Source: Cycas panzhihuaensis
Lineage: Eukaryota; Cycadophyta
NCBI GenBank assembly: GCA_023213395.1
Contig: CM041465.1
Location: 208,017,741 to 208,081,740 of the forward strand
Direction: 5' to 3'
Length of the DNA stretch: 64,000 nt
The notes below the pieces were generated by a model. The model had not been told where the DNA came from and did no database searches. It saw only the letters and a program-made list of their open reading frames with translations. The position numbers were made by a program, and so were the translations under genes. Shown here piece by piece: positions 55,061 through 64,000 of this stretch (position 1 is its first letter; each line of letters begins with the position of its first letter).

Positions 55061-55740
55061 AACTTTGATAAAGAAGAAGAAGAAACTGCCTTCTTAGCTA
55101 CTTTCACTACTTATCTCAAAGGTGATAATGTTTGGTACATTAACTTAGGAGCTTCTAGACATATGACAGGTCAAGAAGAATGGTTTGAATCACTGAAACC
55201 CTGTACTTCTAATAACTCAGTAGAGTTAGGAGATAAATATCCTCTCAATATAAAACGGATTGGGACAACAACTGTTGAATTGAAAGGAATTATTCAAAAA
55301 ATTGGCAGTGTTCTCTTTGCACCAGGGTTGAAAAGGAATCGCCTATATGTTTCACAGCTTGGGAAGAAAAAGCTTAGAACCATTTTTCATGAGGATGGGT
55401 ATTGTTACATCTTAGACATGAAAAAAGGGATATTGCAATTGCTAAGGGTATAGAAAGTGATGATCTTTATAGACTGCTTTCTAACCTTATTGTTACAAAC
55501 AAGGATGTAAAAGCTTATGCTATTGCAAATGTTGATAATAATAAACTTTGGCATTTGAAGTGTGGGCATATTTCTTCTTATAGATTAGAGTTGCTGAAAA
55601 ACTCAAGAATGGTAGATGGACTTCCTGATGTTACATTTCATCCTCTTGTTTGTAAAAGTTGTCTGCTTGGTAAACAACATCACTTCCCCTTCCAAAAACG
55701 TGAATGGCGAGCTAAAAGCAAACTAGAATTGGTACACTGA
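55060..55740 (+). pseudogene. Element G protease and GAG-pre-integrase
   Basis: Protease WYINLGASRHMTGQEEWFES has Asn-Leu-Gly-Ala where D-S-G-A is usual, so the catalytic Asp is lost. The domain end keeps SQLGKKKLRTIFHEDGY. GAG-pre-integrase at 55402-55740: LWHLKCGHISSYRLELLKNS, CKSCLLGKQHHFPFQKREW. A frameshift lies near 55430. Confidence 0.83.
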
Positions 55741-56700
55741 TTTATGTGGACCTATCACTCCATGTTCAATAAATGGTGCAAGATATTTTCCTATTTTCAT
55801 TGATGATTTCTCTAGGAGAGTATATTTATTTTCTCTATAGTAAATATGAAGTCTTTGAAAAATTCAAAGAATTTAAGGTAGAGTCGAGTTAGAGTGCAAA
55901 AACAAGATTAAATGTATCAAATCAGATGGAGGAAGCGAGTATGTCTCAAAAGAGTTTTAGAATTTTTGCATAACTCATTGGACACATCGACAGATTACAA
56001 CTCCTTATACACCTCAATCTAATGGAGTGGTTAAATGAATGAACAAAACAATCATGGAAATGGCTCCAAAGCATGATTCAAGATAGGCTAATCTCAAAGA
56101 TCTATTGGGATGAAACTATAAACACAAGCTTTAGGGTCAATAATGCCAGAACAAGCCTAGATAGAATACAAGTCAGATCTAAGTAACTTGAAAATTTTTG
56201 GTTGCCAAGCTTTTGTACATATTCTAGACAAAAAGGCGTCTAAGCTTGATTGTAAAAGCATAGAATGGATTATGATAGGTTATAGCAAAAATTCAAAAGC
56301 CTATAAGTGTATAGACCCAAAAACAAAGAAGGCTTATGTAAGTAGAGATGTTATATTCAATGAAAAAGACATTGTAGGAAGTTCATCATCGTATCAGGAA
56401 ATCGAGGAGCCCACAAAGAAAACCTCTATAGAAGAGCTTCCACCTAAAGAAATATCAGGAATCACGTCAGAATATATAGAAGCAGATGAAGAAGAACAAT
56501 CGGAGAGGGCACCCTCACCTCTGAGAGATTCTAGTCGTGAAAAAGATGAGGAAAGAGAAACATCTTCCAAAAAGATACCAAAATGGTATCTCATACCATT
56601 GAGGAAGCCAAAGGAGATGTATTCACTCATAGAACGAGGAGTCAAAAACATCAAGCCCTATTCAACTCTGTATAGTCACAATCATATGAAGAAGCAAGAT
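55735..56700 (+). pseudogene. Element G integrase
   Basis: The core at 55740-56150 is in pieces (ARYFPIFIDDFS, then KSDGGSEYVSKEF, then TPYTPQSNGVV with stops). The C-terminal part is open at 56188-56739: KIFGCQAFVHILDKKASKLD, IMIGYSKNSKAYKCIDPKTK, followed by a Glu/Ser-rich linker. Confidence 0.85.
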
Positions 56701-58192
56701 AGCATGCAGACTAGCAGGTTGCAATGGACACGAAAATAGAATCAATTTCCAAAAACAAAACATGGGAGCTTGTAGAACCACCTGCAGGTAAAACTATTGT
56801 TAATTACAATTGGGTTTATAAGATAATAGAGAACTTTGAAGGTGGAATAGAAAAATACAAAGCTAGATTGGTCTATGAGTTACACTTAGACAACTGGAGC
56901 AGATTATAAGGAAACCTTCTCACAAGTAGCAAAACTGAATATAGTGAAAATGGTAATAGCCTTAGCTGCACAACACAATTGGAAAATTTACCAATTGGAT
57001 GTAAAAAGTGTTTTTTTAAATGGGGATCTCGAAGAAGAGGTCTACATGAAACAACCAAAAGGATATATCCAAAGTGGCCAGGAATATCTTGTATGCAGGT
57101 TGAAAAAGGCATTATATGGGCTAAAGCAAGCTCCAAGGGCATGGTATGCCAAATTAAATAAATATCTCACTCATAATGGATTTCACAGTTGTGACTCAGA
57201 TTCTAGTCTATATATGAAGAAGAATCAAGAATTGATCACAATAATTGTAGTCTATGTAAATGATATGATTCTCACAGATAGTGACACAAAATCCATAGCT
57301 GACATAAAAGCACAATTGGAAAATGGTTTTGAAATGACTAATTTAGAACTTCTAAATTACTATCTAAGTATAGAAGTCAATCAGAAAGACGACCCAATGA
57401 CTTTGTCTCAAAACAAATACGTTACGAATCTATTGCCAAAATTCAAAATGGAAGAATGCAACAATTGTACAACTCCTATGGAAATTAGTTGTGATCTGAC
57501 TCCATCTGCACAAGACACCTCAGTTGATGCAACTCTGTATAGATATCTAATTGGGAGTCTGATATATCTCACTGCAACCAAACTTGATATCCCTTACTCT
57601 ATTGGTCTAGTTTCAAGATATATGCAAGATCCAAAACTAGCATATTGGAGAGTTGCAACAAGGATAGTCAAATATCTGAAAGGAACACCTAACTTAAGAC
57701 TCGCGTATCCAAAAAATGAGACAGGTAAATTGATTGGGTTTTATGATTCAGATTAGGAAGAGATAAAGAAAAAAGGAAATCAACAAGTGGATATTGCTTC
57801 TTCCTTGGATTAGCAGTAGTCTCATAGAGTAGCAAACGACAACCAACAATTGCCTTGTCATCCACAGAAGTGAAGTACAAGTCAGCAATTAGTGCCTCAT
57901 GTGAAGCAATTTAGTTGAGTCAACTTCTGGTAGATCTGGATCTACAATGACAAGAACCAACAACACTTTTGTGTGACAACTAAAGTGCAATAAAATTGAT
58001 CAAGAATCCAGTCTTTCATACTCAAACCAAGCATATTGAAGTGCACCATCACTTCATACAGGAAAAGGTACAAAACAAGGAGATTGATCTAACACACTGC
58101 TCGACAAATGAACATGTTGTAGATATTTAGACAAAGCCACTCAGCAAGGATAAATTTCAACTTCTTAGAGATAAGTTAGGTTTAAGTACATA
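56700..58192 (+). pseudogene. Element G reverse transcriptase-RNase H
   Basis: [62 protein letters not shown]. The catalytic box reads YVND (57253-57264), so one metal-binding Asp is Asn. Then YRYLIGSLIYLTATKLD. RNase H begins GFYDSD with TAG for Trp at 57754 and is broken to the end (HTQTKHIEVHHHFIQEKVQN in outline, DI-stop-TKPLSKDKF). Confidence 0.88.
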
Positions 58193-58208
58193 AAACATTA
58201 AGAGAGGA

Positions 58209-58402
58209 TGTTAAGATGTAATGTTTTATCTAGACATTCTCGAGGGTCATGTATTAAACCCCTCACCATGTAATAAAGACAAGTGTCTGACACGTCATAC
58301 AAACAGAAAGTGTTTATAAATTATTGATGTATATATATTGAGAGGTTCTCTCTCACATAATCAAGCATTCCATTTCTTTCATACTGTGAGTTTGTTTTAA
58401 CA
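58209..58402 (+). repeat. Element G 3' LTR (194 bp)
   Basis: TGTTAAGATGTAATG...TTTTAACA after purine tract ACATTAAGAGAGGA. Followed by the duplication CTATC. Confidence 0.9.
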
Positions 58403-58407
58403 CTATC

Positions 58408-59700
58408 TTGGGTCAACAAAAGTGGTTGAACATCCTTATTCAAAAAAAAAATTAAATTTTCAATTGCCATTGTTTTCCTCCTCTTCCTCCTTTGAGTCAA
58501 GATTGGCCTTGCAATCCCAGATCACCTGCAATCTCGATGGCTTTGACTAGATCTTCATTAATCTAAGTTAGATTGCTAATTATTACATCTTTTTCTTTCA
58601 ATTTTTCCTATGGGGTTGCAATTCTTGCCTTGTACTCTTTCTCTACCTCCTCCAGTATCTGTATGATTTGTTTCCCCTTACCCTTCAAGGGGTTTTGCTA
58701 CTGAGAGGACCATTCCCCAAGTTCTACTACTATTTAAAAGGGAGGCTCCATCTCCCATTCTTCAAGTGATGGTGTGGATTGTTAAACCTTATGTTTACAT
58801 GGTAAGATTATGTACTTTACTTTTCATGTAATATTTGTACTTTTGTACTTTAGGGGTGAATTATCACTTAAGTGATAAAGTGCACACCCACATTCTTTTT
58901 AGTGACACAACATTGTCACTAAAGGGTCAAATGGACCCCCATGCACTTTTGCTCACTTGAGAGCCCTAAAAGGACACATGTCCTACATGCAAGGCATGTA
59001 CCTTGGATGTTTGACACTTGTCAAACATCCAATGCCTTAGGTCTCTCCTTTCACTCTATATAATGAGACCTCTCCTCATTGTTCTCATATAGAGTTGAAA
59101 GTATTGTTATCTTTGCCGGTTGCTAATCAAACTATTATTCATTTGGAGGTTGGACCAATTCCAACCCCTCATCTTTGGTATCATTTTCTTGCTCCTTCTT
59201 TTTCATGCTTTGTCTTGCTTATGTTTTCATATTAAGAGTATCATACTTGTTAGCATTTGTTGCTTTCTAGAACTCGAGTGAACCTAGCTTCTATATTTTG
59301 GGATTGTAAGGCCATTAGGCCCCTTTTCACACGGATTCCACATATTCCACTTCGGCACGTCCACATTTTATGATTTTCTTCACCACTTGCTTTGATTGAA
59401 GTGGGATAGGATTGCCTGATTTTTGCTAAAACCACTTAACTATTTTCATCGTTTCTTTCTTAACTTCTCTTTTAATCTCCGAGTCTTGAACATTGCTAGG
59501 AAATATGTTAATCCATTGCTTCATTGTCAATTCTCCTTGACGAATGGCTATATGTAGCGGTTGGGTTTCGAGGCATTGATGAAATAACGTTGCCAATAGG
59601 GGTGATGGGTGTTGAAAAGGATGAGTTTGTACTTCTTCTGTTTGCTACCTCATGTTAGTTGCCATGAACTCACACCAATTAAGTCTAAGGCCATCCTAAA
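58408..59700 (-). pseudogene. Gag-like coiled-coil remnant, split by a solo LTR
   Basis: On the minus strand, right of the solo LTR: GELTMKQWINIFPSNVQDSE then IKREVKKETMKIVKWF, a stop, and KIIKCGRAEVEYVE. Left of the LTR the same strand continues in a charged helical segment (IIQILEEVEKEYKARIATP, then EKLKEKDVIISNLT). Length and charge pattern recall plant gypsy Gag, but I cannot name a family. Several stops. Confidence 0.4.
58780..59331 (+). repeat. Solo LTR of the element E family (552 bp)
   Basis: TGTTAAACCTTATG...TTTTCACA with the same palindrome, hairpin and TATA as E. Flanks TGGAT (58775-58779) and CGGAT (59332-59336) form a target duplication with one change. It has one copy of the hairpin block where E has two. 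Confidence 0.9.
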
Positions 59701-59951
59701 TCATGGTAGAAGTGGCATCATGCCACCAGGAATGTATCTATGTTTTTTTTTGGAAAAAAATTTGGTGACACTTACTTTGGGCACCCATTATAACTATTCA
59801 TCCCTAATGCCCACAATCCTAATTCCTCCTTAATAAATTTGGGTCTTCATTTTGCACAACTCTTGCACCTAGGTTTCCTGGTCTACTTCTGATCTCTTTG
59901 TGATTGTTGGAGTGTCTCCTTCTTTAGGATGCCTTGTAAATGTATGGATTA
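59701..59951. other. Unassigned flank of element F
   Basis: No supported gene. Confidence 0.4.
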
Positions 59952-60657
59952 TGAAGCGATCTAGTTCTATTTTTGTAGCAATTTTCCTCAAAAATATAGG
60001 TAATAATCCACAAAAAGGAAACAAGTAGATGCTATTCAACAGGAAAATGAACAAGGAACAGGAATTGCAAAATCCACAGAAGTAAATAATAATCTTTATT
60101 ATCTAATAACACCAAAAATAAAGTGAAATTACATCAAAATATCAATCTTTCCTGAAGAAGTAAGCTTCCCTCTTCAAAGCAAGGAACCCTCCAAACTGCA
60201 ACCCCCAAATGGGCGAGCTAATTGCAACCCCAGAAACGAAAATATACAGCCAAAGGGATCTCCTAATGATGACTTGGGGTGTGGCCCAAACTTCCTATTT
60301 ATAGTGATCAAAATATTAAGAATAGAAGTCAGCCAAACTGAGTGATATTCCCCTTGATACTGCTCATATAGAAGTTGGCCAAACTAGTTGATACTCTCCT
60401 TAATACTGCTCAAATAGAAGTCTCTCCTTAATACTGCTCAAATAGAAGTCGGCCAAACTAGGTGATATTCTCCTTAATACTACTCAAATAGAAGTTGGCT
60501 AGAACTTCTCCAAAAATTGGCATGCTGAAAACTTTAAATGATCATAACTTTTGATATAGATGTCAGAACTAACTTTTGCCTGAACTGTTGGGTTCTCAAA
60601 AACCTTTGATTTGAATGGTCACATGGTATAGTTTTGACTATATTTTGGAATGCTACA
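59952..60657 (-). repeat. Element F 3' LTR (706 bp)
   Basis: TGAAGCGATCTAG...TGCTACA; purine tract follows (reverse complement of TTCCCCTCCCCTT). Contains 46-bp minisatellite units at 60324-60498. Confidence 0.82.
60324..60498. repeat. 46-bp minisatellite in F LTR
   Basis: Four units of AGAAGTCGGCCAAACTAGGT-type start followed by a GATATTCTCCTTAATACTGC-type end; the third is shortened. The other LTR has related units at 62789-62941. Confidence 0.82.
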
Positions 60658-61689
60658 ATTCCCCTCCCCTTAAAATAATACTTCGCCCTCAAAGTATTGA
60701 GAAATGCTTGTAGCTCGGTCTAATCTTCCAACCACCTCCTGCTAGATCTTATAGGTCATAAAGATTTGGTTCGATCTTGCATCTTCTATGGAGCTCTATT
60801 GGCAAAAGTCTTGAATTTACTGATGTTTGTTCCTAGGGCGAGGTACATGTTGTATCTTGTTCTACATTAGGAGTATCCTGGAACCTGTGAGGTGTCTCAA
60901 CTGTCTTGTCCTGGTTTTGCCTTGTGTTTGCACATTTTGTTTTCAAATGAAATAGTTTAAGGAAGGAGAAATGAGAATTTTATAAAACAAAATTGAATGT
61001 AAGGGTCATGGATTGATGATTGCTTATTGTGAAAAGGAAAAGAAAGGGTGGAATTATGAATTGAGATCAAGCATAACTTTGAAGGTATACGAAGAAAGGA
61101 TAAATTTTGGAATATGTCTTGGATGGAGATAAGAATTTATGCAAGTTGTGTTGGACTACAACCCCTCTTGATAAAGAAAGATGGATGACAGATTAGTGAT
61201 AGATGTTCTCTGTGGAAAAAAAGACTTTAATAGGCTTTTAGGAATGGTATTCAAACAAAACGAAAGATTCAAATAAAAAAAGCAATATTGATAATATCAA
61301 ATTGAAGAGGTTTGGGAAAAGTCGAACTCGATTTTGTAAGAGGTACTACTGAGTCATGAAACCTAATGAGAGATTTGAAGAGTATCTTGATGAGGATGGT
61401 TTATAGGGGGTGAAGGAGTAGGTGAGTAAAGAGATGAACTAGAGTTACAAAGGGAAATTTGGATTTGACCTATGAAAAAACTAAAGTTAAGAGGATTAAG
61501 AGCATGGCTAACTATGGGTTGAGGAGAAGAGGGCTTTTCTACTGTTATTGAACTAGGGAAAGAGAGAGGATATATAAAACTACCAAACAAAATGTGCATG
61601 TATAATACAGGATCAATGAGTACCTTGCGTGAAATTTATTGGTGTTATTCTTTAAAATCTAGTTGTTCTTCATTGTTTTCGTGTTGCCC
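60658..61689 (-). other. Element F 3' internal part, conserved with D
   Basis: Mostly non-coding. The purine-tract flank is nearly the same as in D. The minus-strand ORF at 61363-61599 parallels D's 23537-23797. No pol genes. Confidence 0.6.
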
Positions 61690-62130
61690 CTATATAACTT
61701 CACTTTGGATTTCTTCTCTAATATCAACTTGGGATTCTTCTTTCACCCATGCTTGCTTCAAGTCTTCTATGTAGTCATGTTGTTTTTTCTGTGCTAAATC
61801 CTGTTCTAGCTCTTGCAAAGTCTCTAGGATCTCCTCATTACCAATGTCTTCTTCATGTCCTTCATCATCTGCTTGAATCTTATCTTGCTTATGTCTCTTA
61901 AAACCTGCAATAGCTACATCTGAAATTTGGTACCATAGGAAAGGTTTTTTAGCCCAATTAATGAACCACTCATAAGCTTGTCCGTTCAATGTCATTCTTA
62001 ATATTGGTCCATACTCTTCAAATTTTGTATTGGACGTGGACTCGAAATCTTCTATCCATTTTTTCATACCCTCATAATCCTCCAAATTAAAAAAATCTAT
62101 CTCCATTTCTTTTTTCAGGCTGCATTCCAA
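61690..62130 (-). CDS. Element F gag-like protein (146 aa)
   Basis: Open ORF, the best-preserved member of the D/F gag. MECSLKKEMEIDFFNLEDYE may start at the first or second Met. The middle, GMKKWIEDFES then YGPILRMTLNGQAYEWFINW, has the Trp/Phe-rich pattern of Gag capsid helices. It ends in an acidic, Gln-rich tail (EILETLQELEQDLAQKKQHD, predicted coiled coil). It is much shorter than a full Gag, with no zinc knuckle and no protease. Its role could be packaging of its own RNA by another element's particles; that is inference. Confidence 0.6.
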   Translation of the reverse strand: MECSLKKEMEIDFFNLEDYEGMKKWIEDFESTSNTKFEEYGPILRMTLNGQAYEWFINWAKKPFLWYQISDVAIAGFKRHKQDKIQADDEGHEEDIGNEEILETLQELEQDLAQKKQHDYIEDLKQAWVKEESQVDIREEIQSEVI

Positions 62131-62402
62131 TATTTAAAATCTATATTATCTACTAGTCAAAACTATTACATATGACCACTCATTACGAACATCTCCTTTG
62201 CAAAAGAGCACTTTTTCTTATTTGTGAACAATTGCGCTTTCTCAAGACTGAGCAGAATTGCCTTTATATGTTCCAAGTGTTCTTCCATGTTTTGCTAGAT
62301 CAGGATATTGTCAAAGAAAACCACCACAAATTTCCTCAGAACATGTAATATTGAATCGACCTTTTTTGAGCTTTAACCTCTGCCCTTTCCCTTCGAAACA
62401 AA

Positions 62403-62414
62403 GCTCTGATACCA
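62403..62414 (-). other. Element F primer-binding site
   Basis: The minus strand reads TGGTATCAGAGC close to the LTR start, the initiator tRNA-Met type. Confidence 0.8.
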
Positions 62415-62416
62415 CT

Positions 62417-63000
62417 TGTAGCGATCTAGTTCTACTTTTATAGCAATTTTCCTCAAAAATATAGATAATAATCCACAGAAAGGCAATAATTAGACGCTTT
62501 TCAATAGAAAAATGAACAACGAACAAGAATTACAAAATCCACAAAAGTAAATAATAATCTTTATTATCAAATAATACCAAAAATAGAGTGAAATTACATC
62601 AAAATACCAGTCTTTCCTTAAAAAGTGAGCTTCCTTCTTCGAGGCAAGGAACCCTCCAAACTGCAAACCCCAAATGGGCAAGCTAATTGAAACCCTAGAA
62701 CCAAAAATATACAACCAAAGGAATCTCCCAATGATGGCTTGGAGTGCAGCCCAAACTTCCTATTTATAGTGATCAAAATACTAAGAATAGAAGTCGGCCA
62801 AACTGGGTGATATTCTCCTTAATATTACTCAAATAAATGTTGGTCAAACTAGGTGATATTCTCCTTAACACTGCTCAAATAGAAGTCAGCCAAATTGGAT
62901 GATATTCTCCTTAATACTACTCAAATAGAAGTCAGCTAGAACTTCTCAAAAAACTAGCGGGCTAAAAACTTTAAACAGTTATAACTTCATATTAGTTACA
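62417..63000 (-). repeat. Element F 5' LTR (about 584 bp)
   Basis: TGTAGCGATCTAG... aligns with the 3' LTR to about 62985; the outer end is truncated or rearranged. Confidence 0.75.
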
Positions 63001-63439
63001 AACAAGGATGCTTTGCCTCCAAGTCTGCCAGAATGATCAGTTTTTCAAGCCAATGAATACTTCCTTGAAAGAAAAGGAAGAACAATGATTCCCTTCCTAA
63101 CTCCACTTATGCAAGTATAAGTTCTGAATCAACAAAATATCTTGTTCTCTCTATATCATCCAAGGAATTCTTTGTGCCAAATATGATGAGAACTTCCATT
63201 ATGATCACATGCATATATTTCCCAATTATGGTTACATAAAGATAGAACATCACTTTGACATGATTGAATTTCATGGTTAAGTAGCCTACCCAAAACACAC
63301 AGCAATCTTGGTAAACAAGATTTTGATCAAATGATATTCCAACTATATTCTTTTTTCTTTTGGATGAATCATCTAAAGCCATTGTAGGGTATGCTAACAC
63401 AATTTGGATTGTTTCAAAGATAAGAACAGAAAATGCAAC
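63001..63439 (-). other. Unassigned sequence with a minus-strand ORF
   Basis: The ORF at 63107-63400 (starting MLAYPTMALDDSSKRKKNIV) has no recognisable family. It could be part of the same unit as 63440-64000 or chance. Confidence 0.3.
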
Positions 63440-64000
63440 TTAATCGAGCGTAATTATAAAGAGTCTTGTGCATGTGCAAATAACCATATGCCCTGGCATC
63501 ATTTTGATCCTAGCAACAACTCTATCAACACAAATTAAGGTAATGTTGCCTGCTCTTTCTACTAAGGCACCTATGTCTCCATGAAGTATCACCTGTAAAA
63601 GTTGATGTTTGAAATCACTTTCAGATTTTTCATCCTCCATTCTTTCAGTAATTCCCAATGCAGGGTTTCCTGTCAACATGTTAGAGCTCAAGGTGATTAG
63701 TGAGATCAAATCTTCAATTTTATTATCTTCATCAGATTTCAAGTGAAGATCATCAAACTCTTTTTCAGAGATAGGTTCATATAACCTTTCATCCACTTTA
63801 TGAATATCAGATAAGTCTGCGAGGCCCATCTCACCGTAATCAACTTTGTTTTCTATTCTTGCTTTTCTTTTCAACTTCTTTCTCTGGTTTTTGGTGAGGT
63901 TACTACATCAAGTCTGTCAAAGAATGTCTTTTTCTCCTGCATAGTCCTTGCTACCTGTATCACAAGATTCATTTGTCTTTTCAAGAGTTTCCTACACCTC
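63440..64000 (-). pseudogene. Unidentified coding-like region, runs off the window
   Basis: Minus-strand frame open from 63900 to 63440. It begins NLTKNQRKKLKRKARIENKV (basic, nuclear-signal-like), then GLADLSDIHKVDERLYEPIS and an acidic stretch, then HQLLQVILHGDIGALVE. The frame continues upstream to the window edge with coding-like ETLEKTNESCDTGSKDYAGE but meets two TGA codons at about 63915-63925. I do not recognise it and it does not look like retrotransposon protein. It may be a decayed exon or captured gene fragment; an intact exon with its acceptor near 63920 is also possible. Confidence 0.4.

Larger units (their letters stand above)
30635..58402 (+). mobile_element. Ty1/copia LTR retrotransposon G, split by I and J; target duplication CTATC
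   Basis: LTRs at 30635-30829 and 58209-58402 belong together: CTATC occurs at 30630-30634 and 58403-58407, and both are of the same family at about 90 percent by eye. Between them are G's primer site and leader, gypsy element I, the remaining leader and first gag codons, copia J (in gag), then the rest of G's gag and pol (54177-58192). Removing the inserts leaves about 5.1 kb, a normal size. It is the oldest of the nested series by LTR divergence. Confidence 0.9.
59952..63000 (-). mobile_element. Gag-only, pol-less LTR element F (non-autonomous), relative of D
   Basis: LTRs at 59952-60657 and 62417-63000 on the minus strand, primer site at 62403-62414, purine tract at 60658-60671. The interior of about 1.7 kb holds one gag-like ORF (61690-62130) and blocks shared with D, but no protease, integrase or RT. 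The 5' LTR is shorter at its outer end and no target duplication is evident. Confidence 0.78.

Noticed and set aside
1-64000. CRISPR arrays, rRNA and bacterial-type regulatory sites
   Set aside because: None seen; the short repeats present are microsatellites, minisatellites and LTR features of a plant genome.

Overview
This is plant nuclear DNA from a large, repeat-rich genome, most like a gymnosperm or conifer. The window is AT-rich and has no bacterial-type operons or CRISPR arrays. It is packed with nested Ty1/copia and Ty3/gypsy LTR retrotransposons primed by initiator-tRNA-Met-type sites (TGGTATCAGAGC and variants). It contains two spliced exons of one ordinary plant gene, an EMB8-like alpha/beta-hydrolase. 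That gene has no other recognisable exon here, so its flanking introns would run beyond both window edges, a pattern known from conifers. The species assignment is inference.

Layout. Copia element A (minus strand, 1-12766, its 3' LTR cut by the window edge) carries copia element B (minus, 4596-about 10575). A interrupts element C, of which only the 5' LTR (13505-14034) and leader are in the window. D (minus, 15066-26235) is a gag-only, pol-less LTR element. Inside it sits the near-complete copia element E (plus, 16356-23509, target duplication ATAAT). The host exons lie at 26737-27267 and 27713-27871 (minus). G (plus copia, 30635-58402, target duplication CTATC) spans 27.8 kb because gypsy element I (minus, 31351-38363) sits in its leader and copia J (plus, 38542-54176, AAGTT) sits at the start of its gag. 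J holds K (minus, 39313-49778, TTCTC) in its leader, and K holds L (plus, 42136-47360, GTTTC) in its polyprotein, giving a four-level nest G>J>K>L. Right of G lie a broken gag-like remnant, a solo LTR of the E family (58780-59331), a second gag-only element F (minus, 59952-63000) related to D, and an unidentified coding-like stretch (63440-64000, minus).

State of the genes. All polyproteins are interrupted by stops or frameshifts, so every retrotransposon here looks defective. L and E have nearly identical LTR pairs by eye and are the youngest. G, J, K and L form one lineage: LTRs of about 187-211 bp, related polypurine tracts, tandem CCHC zinc knuckles in Gag, and leaders rich in palindromic GTAC motifs including a conserved CTGTACAG just before the gag start. 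D and F share a gag-like ORF and flanking conserved blocks without any pol. Together with that leader motif they are the best candidates for undescribed biology. All homology calls are from reading translations by eye; no searches were run.
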